NCBI RefSeq assembly: GCF_003048375.1 | Contig: NZ_CP021642.1 | Coordinates: 682,001-746,000 of the forward strand | Direction of reading: 5' to 3' | DNA: 64,000 nucleotides | Source of the DNA: Campylobacter concisus | GTDB lineage: Bacteria > Campylobacterota > Campylobacteria > Campylobacterales > Campylobacteraceae | Shown: positions 35,841-45,329 of the stretch, piece by piece | How positions within the stretch are numbered: the first letter of the stretch is position 1 | Layout: every line of letters starts with the position of its first letter | Notes under the pieces: generated by a model | What the model was told of the DNA's origin: nothing | Databases searched by the model: none | Seen by the model: only the letters and a program-made list of their open reading frames with translations | Translations under genes and position numbers: made by a program

Positions 35841-36705
35841 TTATCTTTTTAATGAGCTTATAGCTTGTTTTATGGCGCTATTTACCGCTTCTAAATGCCA
35901 CTTTATCCACGCTGTGAAGTTAAAGTTTAAATTATTTTCAAGCTTTGTCGTCTGCTCTAAAATTTCATAATAATCTTTTTTATTTGCATAAATAACGCTG
36001 GAGATAGAAAATGGCTCAATACTCTCAGAGCCAAGCAGTAGTGCGCCAAAGCCCTTGCCATGCGTCCGTTGCCGCCATCATAAGGATAGATGATCACAAA
36101 CCAAAGGTGCGCTAAGGCACTTTTTAAATAGGTGTTTTCGTGATTTTTATTGATAAAATTTAAAAAAATTCTCATCCTCTATGCGCTCTGCTGGCAAGGC
36201 TTCGTAGTGGATTTGCACATTTTTTGAAGGACCTGAGACGACACTCATCTCATCATCTCTAAATTTAGCTCGTTTTATCTTGTAAATTTTGCTATGGCTA
36301 TATTCAAACAAGGCATTGTGCCAGCCATGTAGCCGTTCGAAGTTCATAGGGGGCTTTGTTTAAATTTGCTTCAAGCATTAGCGAGACTAGATTATCACTG
36401 TGCCTAGTCGCATGAGTGTCGGCTAGTCAGTCAAAATTTCCATCTAGTCTCTTTTTTACCAATGAGCGAATGCTTGATCTATTAAGCCTATCGCCCTCTA
36501 TGAGAGATGAGCTTATTATTTCATCTTCAAGTGTGCTAATTTGCGCCTTTAAAAGATCGTTTCTGCTGATCTTACTTGTTAGCTCTTTTAAAATTTTGTG
36601 ATCTTGCTCTAGTTTATTTGCAAGGGTGTTTATTGTTCTTTTGTCGAAAGAAAAATTTGGATAGTTAGGATGTTGCCATATCCACGGTTTTGCATCAAAT
36701 TTCTT
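35841..36705 (-). pseudogene. Fic family protein (DUF4172 type), degraded
   Basis: Read on the minus strand, fragments in several frames spell out a Fic protein. The N-terminal part (KPWIWQHPNYPNF, SSLIEGDRLNRSSIRSL) is the DUF4172 region; then come ERLHGWHNALF and DDEMSVVSGPSKNVQIHYEA, then the catalytic loop and a C-terminus ending at 35841. Damage: no in-frame start; a TGA at 36427-36429; one-base shifts at the G5 run 36349-36353, the A7 run 36162-36168, and near 36041-36046. The motif reads IIYPYDGGNGR, so the catalytic His is now Tyr. Fic enzymes AMPylate target proteins; this copy is dead. Confidence 0.88.
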
Positions 36706-36724
36706 TAAAGATTATGGATTTCGC

Positions 36725-37150
36725 CTATCTATAAGGTCTTCTATACTCTCTTCTAGCGTCATTGTAGCCACGTCTATATCCACGCTCAAAACCATCATCA
36801 TAGTCATCGTCGTTATAGTAGCCTCTGCGGTAACCACGCTGAAATCTATCAAATCTTTCGTACTCATTTTGATAGTATGGGCGGTAGTTAGGCGGATATG
36901 GTGCATAGTTTGGATCAACAGGATAGTAGCCACTCATGCGGCAACTATCCTCATCAAAATCTTTCAATCCAAAACGAAATTTATATCCGTCTATCTTTTT
37001 ACTAAGGGCGTCATAGTTTCTCGTGTCGCCATAAAATTTAGCCATTTCTCTTTCGTTTATAAGTTTGCAAAGCCCGATCTCTATCTTTTTAGTATAGTTA
37101 GCAGCTAGCAACATCGTAAATGTACAAAACAAAATGGCTATAAATTTCAT
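36725..37150 (-). CDS. secreted Arg/Tyr-rich repeat protein
   Basis: Exported protein of 141 residues: a signal peptide (about 1-17, ending LLAAN), a compact domain with two cysteines (about 28 and 70), a Pro/Tyr-rich linker (about 75-95), then a low-complexity tail with two copies of FxRGYRRGY about 18 residues apart, interspersed with Asp/Asn. Such a tail may bind polyanions or self-associate. It begins one base after the CsgG-like lipoprotein gene ends, so the two are co-translated. No family is recognised. Confidence 0.78.
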   Translation of the reverse strand: MKFIAILFCTFTMLLAANYTKKIEIGLCKLINEREMAKFYGDTRNYDALSKKIDGYKFRFGLKDFDEDSCRMSGYYPVDPNYAPYPPNYRPYYQNEYERFDRFQRGYRRGYYNDDDYDDGFERGYRRGYNDARREYRRPYR

Positions 37151-37151
37151 C

Positions 37152-37946
37152 TTAGTCTCCTATTTTTATATTTCCGCCTTTGCCAAGACCACCTTTTACA
37201 TTTTGGACTTTATAATCTTTTAGAGCGACTATAAGTTGGTTCATCGCGTCCATAAAGGCATTTACGATCATCCTGCCCTCTGGTGTCTTTGTGTAGCCAC
37301 CAAGTCCAGCGCTCACACGTGAAAATGAATTTGACCCCATACCAAAGAAGTCAAAGTTGCTATCACTGCCGACTGCACCAGCGATCTGTACGCCTGAGCG
37401 GTTGTCTATGAGAAGCAAAGATGTTTGTGTTTCGCTCTTTGAAAAGCCTCCGCTTACCTTGCCAGCAACGTTGCCAAAGACAGCGCCTACAAGTCCGCTG
37501 ATACCGCCAGTATCCTCTTTACTAAATGTGATCTCTGGCTGCATAGTATAATCAGCCGCTACGACTTGACCTTTGTGAAATTTAGAGCCTTTTCTTAGCT
37601 CGCCACTAGCTTCAAGTGCGCGCTCTTGCATCATATTATCCATACTTCTGCCACGCTCGACGATGACGAAGCAGCCAGTTTGCTGAGCTAAGATCCTTAG
37701 CACCGGCACGGTTGAGCCAAGCTGATAATCTCTAGTTAGATATGAGTACCATGAGCTACTTTGATCCTCGTAAAAAGACAATGTTCCTAGCGTTTGGCTG
37801 CAACGCTCGATTTTCGTGTTGACATTTTTGGCTGTATCTCCTGCTGCGGCACCAGTTACACCGCTATTGCTGCTAGCGCATCCAGCAAATAAACAAAGAG
37901 CGGCAACGCTGCTAAAGACCTTAGATGCTAAAAATCTCTTTTTCAT
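37152..37946 (-). CDS. CsgG/HfaB-like outer membrane lipoprotein
   Basis: Protein of 264 residues with a lipobox (LFAGC, Cys about 22) and the CsgG pattern: a segment VPVLRILAQQTGCFVIVERGR with the conserved Glu-Arg, then a Gly-rich pair of putative membrane beta-hairpins (GGISGLVGAVFGNVAGKVSG) and TSLLLIDNRSGVQIAGAVG. CsgG forms a ring-shaped outer-membrane channel that exports curli subunits. The downstream secreted repeat protein is a candidate client; csgA/B/E/F are absent nearby. Family assignment is good, role inferred. Confidence 0.8.
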   Translation of the reverse strand: MKKRFLASKVFSSVAALCLFAGCASSNSGVTGAAAGDTAKNVNTKIERCSQTLGTLSFYEDQSSSWYSYLTRDYQLGSTVPVLRILAQQTGCFVIVERGRSMDNMMQERALEASGELRKGSKFHKGQVVAADYTMQPEITFSKEDTGGISGLVGAVFGNVAGKVSGGFSKSETQTSLLLIDNRSGVQIAGAVGSDSNFDFFGMGSNSFSRVSAGLGGYTKTPEGRMIVNAFMDAMNQLIVALKDYKVQNVKGGLGKGGNIKIGD

Positions 37947-38046
37947 GAAGATCCTTTTTAATGTAATTAGAAGTGCAAATATTATAAGAAAATAATATTT
38001 TGTGAAAACTTAAATTTTAAAAGAAAAATATAAAAGTAAAATTTAA

Positions 38047-38069
38047 GCGGCCAGCAAGATGCCAGCCAC
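38047..38069 (-). terminator. glmS terminator
   Basis: On the minus strand, GTGGCTGGC / GCTGGCCGC forms a 9-bp stem (three GU) with an ATCTT loop, followed by TTAAATTTTACTTTT, just after the glmS stop. Confidence 0.7.
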
Positions 38070-38074
38070 ATAAA

Positions 38075-39886
38075 TTATTCGACAGTTACACTTTTTGCGA
38101 GGTTTCTTGGCATATCGACGTTGTTGCCAAGTCTAACGGAAATTTCAAGTGCAAGTAGCTGAAGCACTAGCATCATCTCGAAAAATTCGCTCATATAGTG
38201 ATCTTGAACGCTTGTTTTTACGTAGTCATCGCTTAGTTCAAACTCAAGTGGGCTTATCGCTAGGATATATGCATCTCTTGCAGCAAGCTCTTCGACGTTA
38301 CTTTTTGTCTTTTCATATAACAAATTTTGAGGCATTAAAGCGATCGTAAATAGCTTCTCGTCTGCAAGCGCGATAGGTCCGTGCTTCATCTCACCTGATG
38401 GATAACCCTCGGCGTGAAGATATGAAATTTCTTTAAGTTTTAACGCACCTTCAAGTGCTAGCGGATAGAAGATATCTCTACCGATAAAGAAGAAGCCATG
38501 ACCGTGCAAATAGTGCTTGCTTAAGCGATGCAGCTTCTCTTGCAAAGAGTTATCTATATTTAAAATTTGTGGGATGTGAAGAAGCGTTTTGATCTCGTGA
38601 TCAAGCTCTTTTTTGCTGATAGATCCCTTTGCAGATGCCATTTGAAGCACAAGCATCCAAAGCACGATGATCTGCGTAGCAAAGGCCTTTGTACTTGCTA
38701 CACCTTTTTCGATGCCAGCGCGAGTTAGAAGCGTATTATCAGCTAGTCTAACGATAGATGAGTTATCGACGTTGCAAATCGCAAGTGTCTTTAGTCCAGC
38801 CTCTTTTGCTATCCTAAGTGCTTCAAGAGTGTCAGCTGTCTCGCCACTTTGTGAGATGACGATGAAGAGCGAGTTTTTGTTTAGATAAGGCTTTCTGTAT
38901 CTAAATTCGCTTGCCACTTCGACCTTTGTTCTAACTTTGGCAAGTCTTTCAAAAAGATAGCTTGCAGTTAGTGCTGCATGGTAGCTCGTACCGCAGGCAC
39001 AAAGCACAACATCATCGATGCCTTTTAGGTATTCGTCGTCTAAATTTTCAAGGGTGACTTTGTGGTTTTTAACCCTGCCCATGATGGTTTCAGATACGAC
39101 CGCACCTTGCTCGTAAATTTCTTTTTCCATAAAAAATGTATAACCTTCTTTTTGGGCATAGCTCTTATCTTTTGGCAGTGCGTTAAATGTTATGCTAGCT
39201 TTTTTGCCGTGTTTAAAAACAGCTATCTCATCTAAGCTCACATAGCCGTAGTTGTTATCATCAAGGTAGGCCACTTCGGTTGCGTTGCCGATAAGTGGGG
39301 CATCTGATGAGGCAAAATATAGCTCTTTTTTGTCACTTTTGCCTATCGCCATAGGAGCGGCGTCTTTTGCAAAAAATATCTTATCAGGTGCAGTTTTAGT
39401 GATAAGTAGTGTCGCATAAGCGCCTCTAAGCTTTGTGATAGTCGCCTCATAAGCCTTAAATGGGTCTTTTTTCTCTTTTAAAATTTCTTCAAAAAGGTGC
39501 ACGATCACTTCGGTGTCGGTTTGGCTGACAAATTTCACGCCCTTTGCCTCAAGCTCATCTTTAAGCTCTTTGTAGTTTTCTATGATGCCGTTGTGAACGA
39601 CAAATGAGTGCTCGCCAAGGTGTGGGTGAGCATTTATCTCAGTTGGTTTGCCGTGAGTTGCCCAGCGTGTGTGACCTATCGCCACGCCAAAGCCAGTTGA
39701 TGTAAAGTCCTTTGTCTTTAGGGCTAAATTTTCAAGCTTGCCAACAGCTTTGAAAAAGTCGATCTTGTCATCACTCATCACAGCCATACCAGCGCTGTCG
39801 TATCCGCGATACTCAAGCTCTTTTAGACCGCTTAAAATGACCTCTTTTTTCTCTTTATCTCCGATGTATCCTACGATTCCACACAT
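38075..39886 (-). CDS. glmS: glutamine--fructose-6-phosphate aminotransferase
   Basis: Makes glucosamine-6-phosphate from fructose-6-phosphate and glutamine, the entry to cell-wall and LPS amino sugars; glmU further on in this window completes UDP-GlcNAc. It has 603 residues. The glutaminase domain starts with the nucleophile Cys2 (MCGIVGYIGD) and has RWATHGKPTEINAHPH; two SIS sugar-isomerase domains follow (CGTSYHAALTASYL, SQSGETADTLEALR), with PRNLAKSVTVE at the C-terminus. Three bases downstream of the GlnD-like gene. Confidence 0.97.
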   Translation of the reverse strand: MCGIVGYIGDKEKKEVILSGLKELEYRGYDSAGMAVMSDDKIDFFKAVGKLENLALKTKDFTSTGFGVAIGHTRWATHGKPTEINAHPHLGEHSFVVHNGIIENYKELKDELEAKGVKFVSQTDTEVIVHLFEEILKEKKDPFKAYEATITKLRGAYATLLITKTAPDKIFFAKDAAPMAIGKSDKKELYFASSDAPLIGNATEVAYLDDNNYGYVSLDEIAVFKHGKKASITFNALPKDKSYAQKEGYTFFMEKEIYEQGAVVSETIMGRVKNHKVTLENLDDEYLKGIDDVVLCACGTSYHAALTASYLFERLAKVRTKVEVASEFRYRKPYLNKNSLFIVISQSGETADTLEALRIAKEAGLKTLAICNVDNSSIVRLADNTLLTRAGIEKGVASTKAFATQIIVLWMLVLQMASAKGSISKKELDHEIKTLLHIPQILNIDNSLQEKLHRLSKHYLHGHGFFFIGRDIFYPLALEGALKLKEISYLHAEGYPSGEMKHGPIALADEKLFTIALMPQNLLYEKTKSNVEELAARDAYILAISPLEFELSDDYVKTSVQDHYMSEFFEMMLVLQLLALEISVRLGNNVDMPRNLAKSVTVE

Positions 39887-39889
39887 GTT

Positions 39890-42388
39890 TTACTCGCTTA
39901 TTAATAAATTTAATATCTCTTCGCCTTTACTCTCAAGTCGCTCGTTTTTCTCGATCAAAAAGAGATTTCTCGTTCTATTTTTAACCGTCTGAATTCTAGC
40001 ACTCGTGACTTGAAAATGAAGCCTGTCAAAAACACTCATCACATAAGCCATTAGCCCGCGCTGATCTTTTGCGTTGATGCTAAGTTTGGCGTAATCTTTT
40101 GAGTGATTTAGCTCGAAGTTTATCTCATCTTTGTTAATATTTGGTTTCAAAGGCTCTCTTAAAACCTCGCTATTTAGGGATTTTAGGGCTAAAATTTTAG
40201 TATTTTCAAGCTCATGATTTTTTACATTTTGGTTAAAGTCAAGCCTGATATAAAATTTCTTCTCAAATAGCTCAAATATCTCCATATACGCAAGGTCAAA
40301 TTTGGCAAATTCATAGAGCAGGGCGCTTAAATTTAGGCTTTTGTTTGTATAAATTTGAATGCTTAAATTTTTAGTATTGTTTATGAAAATTTCGGTTTCG
40401 TTTAAGCTATCAGCCACTTTGCTTAAATTTATGATCTCGCTCGCGCTATATTTTGTAAAGACCAAATTTGATGTGATCTTAAAAATTTTCTCTTGCAGCT
40501 TTGGCTCAAGCGCCAAAAACTCGCTATTTCTTTTTATAGACTGCTCTTTTTTTACTCGTCTTGTCGCTTCATCAAGTAAATTTTCATCGCTAAATGCACT
40601 AAGAGAAATTTCATAAAGCTCTCTTAAAAGCTTTGCTGTGTAAGCGTTGTAAAGCCTCTCATTTGTGGCGTTTATCACGCAGTAGCTAAGGATGTAAAGT
40701 AGCTTTAAAACCTGCTTGTCGCCAAGCTTTGAGATAAAGGCAAAGATGACGCGCTGCGAGTAGATATCCTCTCTGTTTGAGACGTTGCTCATTAGGGTGT
40801 GGTATTTTATCAAGATGACGCCGATGTTGATAGCTTTTTGGCTTAAATTTAGCTTATTAGCATAGGCTCTAAAGATGTTTGCGCCGATGTTTGCGTGATC
40901 TTTGCCGCCAAGTCCTTTACCAACGTCATGCATAAGCGTCACGATCTTTAGCATCGTTTTGCCCTCTAAGCAAAGCTCAGCGTAGAGATTTTTTATAAAT
41001 TTATCTTTTATATTTTCAAGAAATTTGACACTTAAGATGCTATGCTCATCAACCGTAAATTCGTGATAGCCGTCATATTCTGCTAGCTGGGAGATGTGCT
41101 CCATCGGTTTTATCAAAATTTGTATCATCTGCGCATCGAGTAAGGATTTTAAGATAGCGTAGGAATTTTCTCTTAAAAATATCTTCTTAAACTCGCTGAT
41201 AGCGCGCTCTAGGCCATCTTTTGTGATGATGGCTCGCTTGATATAAAAGATCGCGCTTATATCAAATTTATAATCCACATCTTTTAGCTCCAAAAGCTCA
41301 TTTATGAGATCCTCGATGAGCGCTGGCTTTTTGTGAAGCGGCACGTAGATGACGCCATTTATCTCATAAAAGCCATTTTTTAGCCTAGCAAATTTTCTTT
41401 GAACGAAGCTTAGCTCGCTTTTGAAAAATGGCCTGCAAAGCGAAGCTGCGATAAATCTTGAATAAATGGCTACGTTGTTCATCGAGCTTAGCATCTTTTG
41501 GCTGATGACGCTTTCGTTGTCTTGAAGCTTTTTGGACTTTGTCTGCATGAAATTTGTCGTGATCTCGACACTTGAAGCGCTGAAAGTATCGGTGTTTTGA
41601 GTTAAATTTAAAGCACTTAGCAAGCTTAGTAAAAAATCCACGTTTAGATTAAAACTAGCGATCTCTTTTTCATTCATCACTTTTAGGGCTTGTGATCTAA
41701 CCGAAACGTCGCTATCAAGGCAGTTTAGTATGCAGTTTAAGCGGTAAATTTCATCGATCCCGCCAAAGCCACTTTTTAAATTTGGCTCTTGTGCCAAGTA
41801 GCTTATGCTAGAAAATGGCAAAAATGCCTTTAAATGGTAGTTTAAAAAGGCTTTTTTATCAAATTCTTTTATCTTTATGATCTCGCTTTTTACTAGGCGG
41901 TAGAGGCTTTTTGAGCCGCAGATGTAGCGAAGTTGAGAGGTTTCGCTTTTAAATTTAAGGTCATCTTTGAAATTTATAAAAATTTCATCCACTTCGGCAA
42001 TTTTTATCATAAATTTCATGCCAGAGCTATCTAAAATTTCAGAAAATTCTTTTAAGAAATTTTTTATATTATAGCCCTTTAAATTTTTATAAACTAGCAA
42101 AATTTCAAGCTCGCTATTTGCGCTAAGTAGCGTTTGAGCGTATTTGCCAGTGGCTAGAACGCTAAAAGCAAAGCTGTCGTTTTGTGGCACAAACTCATCA
42201 AAAAATTCTCGCATAGTTTCATTTAAATAAGATTTTATAAAATCATCATACTCTTTGGCTAAGAAATTTGTGAAATTTCTGCCTTGGTTTTTTTGAAAAT
42301 GTTTTGGCAAATTTGCCTTAAAATCAAGAAATTTCTCTTTGATCTTTGAATAATTATCGCTATTTTTGGCACTTTTATCAGCTAGCAT
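39890..42388 (-). CDS. GlnD-like protein with degenerate nucleotidyltransferase domain
   Basis: Protein of 832 residues with the GlnD layout: an N-terminal nucleotidyltransferase-like domain, a helical middle, an HD phosphohydrolase domain (MHDVGKGLGGKDHANIG, about 485-500) and C-terminal ACT domains (KLSINAKDQRGLMAYVMSV, about 755-775). GlnD normally uridylylates PII in nitrogen sensing. Here the catalytic GxGR...SDID motif reads ATGKYAQTLLSANSELEILL (about 79-98): the metal-binding Asp residues are Glu/Leu, so transfer is doubtful while the HD side looks intact. It precedes glmS by three bases, linking it to glutamine use. Confidence 0.85.
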   Translation of the reverse strand: MLADKSAKNSDNYSKIKEKFLDFKANLPKHFQKNQGRNFTNFLAKEYDDFIKSYLNETMREFFDEFVPQNDSFAFSVLATGKYAQTLLSANSELEILLVYKNLKGYNIKNFLKEFSEILDSSGMKFMIKIAEVDEIFINFKDDLKFKSETSQLRYICGSKSLYRLVKSEIIKIKEFDKKAFLNYHLKAFLPFSSISYLAQEPNLKSGFGGIDEIYRLNCILNCLDSDVSVRSQALKVMNEKEIASFNLNVDFLLSLLSALNLTQNTDTFSASSVEITTNFMQTKSKKLQDNESVISQKMLSSMNNVAIYSRFIAASLCRPFFKSELSFVQRKFARLKNGFYEINGVIYVPLHKKPALIEDLINELLELKDVDYKFDISAIFYIKRAIITKDGLERAISEFKKIFLRENSYAILKSLLDAQMIQILIKPMEHISQLAEYDGYHEFTVDEHSILSVKFLENIKDKFIKNLYAELCLEGKTMLKIVTLMHDVGKGLGGKDHANIGANIFRAYANKLNLSQKAINIGVILIKYHTLMSNVSNREDIYSQRVIFAFISKLGDKQVLKLLYILSYCVINATNERLYNAYTAKLLRELYEISLSAFSDENLLDEATRRVKKEQSIKRNSEFLALEPKLQEKIFKITSNLVFTKYSASEIINLSKVADSLNETEIFINNTKNLSIQIYTNKSLNLSALLYEFAKFDLAYMEIFELFEKKFYIRLDFNQNVKNHELENTKILALKSLNSEVLREPLKPNINKDEINFELNHSKDYAKLSINAKDQRGLMAYVMSVFDRLHFQVTSARIQTVKNRTRNLFLIEKNERLESKGEEILNLLISE

Positions 42389-42501
42389 TTAGTGTTTCCA
42401 TTGTTAAAAATATCTTGGCAAATGTTACATAATTTTTGCAAAAACAAAGCTTTATTTGCTTATAATAAAGCCTTAAGTTCAGCTTTAGGACGATATAAAT
42501 A

Positions 42502-43563
42502 ATGAATCTATTACAAAAACTAGAAAGTGGCGAGAGATTAAGCAAGCAAGAGGCTTTTTCGCTTTATGAGCTTGATCTTTTTACCTTGGCTAAATTTGCC
42601 GACAAAAAGCGCAGAAAACTGCACGGCAACAAGGTTTTTTTTAACGTAAATCGCCATATCAATCCAACAAATATCTGTGCTGACATCTGTAAATTTTGCG
42701 CATTTTCAGCCCATAGAAAAAATCCAAATCCATACCTAATGAGCCACGAAGAAATTTTAAAGATCGTTGATGAGAGCGTGAGCCACGGCATAAAAGAGAT
42801 ACACATCGTCTCCGCCCACAACGCAACTAGCGGTTGGCAGTGGTATTTAGAAATTTTTAAAAAGATAAAGGCAGCTCATCCAGAGCTTCACGTAAAGGCG
42901 ATGACGGCGGCTGAGATTGATTTTTTATCAAGGCATTACGGCTTAAGCTACGATGAGGTGATAGAAAAGATGCTTGAATACGGAGTCGATAGCATGCCGG
43001 GTGGTGGGGCTGAAATTTTTGACGAAGAGGTCAGGGCTAAAATTTGCAAAGGCAAAGTAAGTAGCGAGAACTGGCTCAAAATTCACAAAATGTGGCACGA
43101 TAAAGGCAGACAAAGTAACGCTACAATGCTTTTTGGCCACATAGAAAGCCGTGAAAATAGGATCGATCACATGCTAAGGATCAGAGACTTGCAGGATGAA
43201 ACTGGCGGATTTAACGCATTTATCCCGCTTGTCTATCAAAGAGAAAATAACTACTTAAAAGATGTTAAATTTCTAGGATCAGCTGAAATTTTAAAGACTA
43301 TGGCGATATCTCGCTTGGTGCTTGATAATGTCCCGCACATAAAGGCATACTGGGCCACTTCGACGCTAAATTTAGCGATGATCGCTCAGGAATTTGGCGC
43401 TGATGATCTTGATGGCACGATAGAAAAAGAGAGTATCCAAAGTGCAGCCGGCGCAAATAGCGCAAATGGCGTTACACTAAAGACATTTTGCGATCTCATA
43501 AAAACATCTGGTTTTACGCCGGTTGAGCGTGATAGCTTATATAACGAACTTAAAATTTACTAA
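42502..43563 (+). CDS. mqnE: aminofutalosine synthase (menaquinone futalosine pathway)
   Basis: Radical-SAM enzyme of 353 residues that joins a chorismate-derived enol to adenosine on the way to menaquinone, the sole respiratory quinone in this lineage. The cluster motif is NICADICKFCAFS (CxxxCxxC). Flanking NVNRHINPTN, IVSAHNATSG and MPGGGAEIFDEEVR match MqnE rather than MqnC. It is divergent from the GlnD-like gene and 11 bases ahead of the purine permease; the pathway makes a hypoxanthine or adenine by-product, so the salvage genes next door fit. Confidence 0.92.
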   Translation: MNLLQKLESGERLSKQEAFSLYELDLFTLAKFADKKRRKLHGNKVFFNVNRHINPTNICADICKFCAFSAHRKNPNPYLMSHEEILKIVDESVSHGIKEIHIVSAHNATSGWQWYLEIFKKIKAAHPELHVKAMTAAEIDFLSRHYGLSYDEVIEKMLEYGVDSMPGGGAEIFDEEVRAKICKGKVSSENWLKIHKMWHDKGRQSNATMLFGHIESRENRIDHMLRIRDLQDETGGFNAFIPLVYQRENNYLKDVKFLGSAEILKTMAISRLVLDNVPHIKAYWATSTLNLAMIAQEFGADDLDGTIEKESIQSAAGANSANGVTLKTFCDLIKTSGFTPVERDSLYNELKIY

Positions 43564-43574
43564 AGGAGCTTGGG

Positions 43575-44867
43575 GTGAAATTTTTTGACTTAGCACAAAA
43601 CAAAACGAGTGTGAAGCAGGAATTTGGAGCGGGACTTACGACATTTTTGGCGATGATGTATATCGTGCCGGTAAATGCGATTATTATGAGCAAAACTGGC
43701 ATGCCTTATGAGGCGCTAATAACGGCAACAGCGCTAATTACCATATTTTCTACTGTATTAAATGGTCTTTGGGCGAACACGCCAGTTGCGATGAGCGTTG
43801 GTATGGGGCTTAACGCTTATTTTACATTTGGTCTTTGCATCGGTATGAAAGTGCCTTGGCAAACGGCTCTTGGTGTTGTTTTTCTAAGCGGCGTGATATT
43901 TGTCGTCTTGTCTTTTACAAATTTTAGGATGTGGATAATAAGATCCATCCCACTTGATCTAAGAAGAGCGATAAGCGCTGGTATAGGCACATTTATCAGC
44001 TTTGTGGCGTTTCAGCAAATGGGCTTTATCGTAAATAACGACGCGGTTTTAGTTGGCATAGGAAATTTCAGAGATCCAAACGTGCTTCTTGGCGTTTTGG
44101 GGCTATTTTTAGTTATTTGCTTTTGGGCGTGGAAGATAAAGGGCGCGTTTATCCTAGCCGTGCTTGTCACTTCAGTGATCGCTTGGGTGCTTGGCATCGC
44201 TCCTCATCCAACAGAAATTTTCTCAACTCCAGCCTCTATCTCGCCGATATTTTTAGAGCTTGACATAAAAGGTGCTTTTAGCCTAGCTTTACTCCCAGTT
44301 GTTATCACATTTTTTGTGACCGATCTTTTTGACTCGATAGGCACGCTAGCTGGCGTTGGCACGAGGGCTGGGATATTTGACGAAAATAAAAAAGATGGCG
44401 TCGTAAAACTTGAAAAAACTCTTGAAGCTGACGCGGTTGCTACTGCAGCTGGCTCGCTTGTAGGTGTAAGTACGACCACATCGTTTGTAGAGAGCGCAAG
44501 CGGCGTAGAAGAGGGCGGCAGGACTGGTCTAACAGCTGTATTTTGCGGACTTTTATTTATACTTACACTATTTATGTTGCCACTTTTTAAAGCTATCCCT
44601 GGCAATGCCATCTATCCGATCCTCGTAATGGTCGGCGTGCTTATGTTTGCCGAGCTTGCTAGCATAAATTTTAAAGATCCAGCCATCGGCGTTGCGACAT
44701 TTTTCATAGTTGTGCTCATCCCGCTTACTTACTCGATCACAAACGGCCTTGCATTTGGCTTTATGTCATACGTCATAGTTAAGCTCATAAAGAGAGAATT
44801 TAGCGATATAAATTTAGGTGTAGTCGTGCTAGCGCTCATTAGTTTTATCGTATTTTTAGTGCATTGA
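43575..44867 (+). CDS. NCS2-family purine permease (AzgA type)
   Basis: Inner-membrane transporter of 430 residues with about twelve helices, of the NCS2 family branch that imports adenine, guanine or hypoxanthine. Signatures are MYIVPVNAIIMSKTGMP, MSVGMGLNAYF, DLFDSIGTLAGVGTRAG and the TTTSFVESASGVEEGGRTG loop. The GTG at 43575 is used, six bases after AAAGGAG. It lies between mqnE and a phosphoribosyltransferase, in a likely salvage operon. Confidence 0.9.
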   Translation: MKFFDLAQNKTSVKQEFGAGLTTFLAMMYIVPVNAIIMSKTGMPYEALITATALITIFSTVLNGLWANTPVAMSVGMGLNAYFTFGLCIGMKVPWQTALGVVFLSGVIFVVLSFTNFRMWIIRSIPLDLRRAISAGIGTFISFVAFQQMGFIVNNDAVLVGIGNFRDPNVLLGVLGLFLVICFWAWKIKGAFILAVLVTSVIAWVLGIAPHPTEIFSTPASISPIFLELDIKGAFSLALLPVVITFFVTDLFDSIGTLAGVGTRAGIFDENKKDGVVKLEKTLEADAVATAAGSLVGVSTTTSFVESASGVEEGGRTGLTAVFCGLLFILTLFMLPLFKAIPGNAIYPILVMVGVLMFAELASINFKDPAIGVATFFIVVLIPLTYSITNGLAFGFMSYVIVKLIKREFSDINLGVVVLALISFIVFLVH

Positions 44868-44879
44868 TAAGGATGAAAG

Positions 44880-45320
44880 ATGATATTTTATAGCTACGAT
44901 GAATTTGCCGTTGATGCCAAAAAGATGGCAAAACAGATAAAAGATGAGTTTGATCCAGAGGTGATACTAGCTGTGGCAAGAGGTGGTCTAACGCTTGGCC
45001 ACTCACTAGCTGTTGCGCTTGAAAATAGAAATTTATTTACCTTAAATTCTATCCACTACGAGGATACAAACAAACTTGATACGATACAAATTTTTAACGT
45101 GCCAGATCTTAGCAAATACACTAAAATTTTGCTTGTTGATGATATCATCGATAGCGGCGAGAGCATGGTCGAGATAAAAAGAGAGCTGCTTAAACGCTAT
45201 CCAAATTTAGATATAAAGATAGCGACTGTATTTTATAAAGAGAAGGCTCTGCTTTTGCCTGAATTTAAGGTGAAAGAGGCTCATGACTGGGTTGAGTTTT
45301 TCTGGGATATACATATTTAA
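44880..45320 (+). CDS. phosphoribosyltransferase, probable purine salvage
   Basis: Type I phosphoribosyltransferase of 146 residues. The PRPP loop is ILLVDDIIDSGESM (about 85-98) and the PPi loop is AVARGGLTLGHSLA (about 31-44). The C-terminal AHDWVEFFWD resembles the xanthine/hypoxanthine-guanine Gpt group. Placed 12 bases after a purine permease, it most likely converts imported or pathway-derived bases to nucleotides. The exact base is not determined. Confidence 0.85.
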   Translation: MIFYSYDEFAVDAKKMAKQIKDEFDPEVILAVARGGLTLGHSLAVALENRNLFTLNSIHYEDTNKLDTIQIFNVPDLSKYTKILLVDDIIDSGESMVEIKRELLKRYPNLDIKIATVFYKEKALLLPEFKVKEAHDWVEFFWDIHI

Positions 45321-45329
45321 GGGCTAAAT

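Noticed and set aside
36725-36850. Repeats in the Arg/Tyr-rich gene as a CRISPR or tandem DNA array
   Set aside because: The repeats are in frame, irregular at DNA level and explained by the protein tail.
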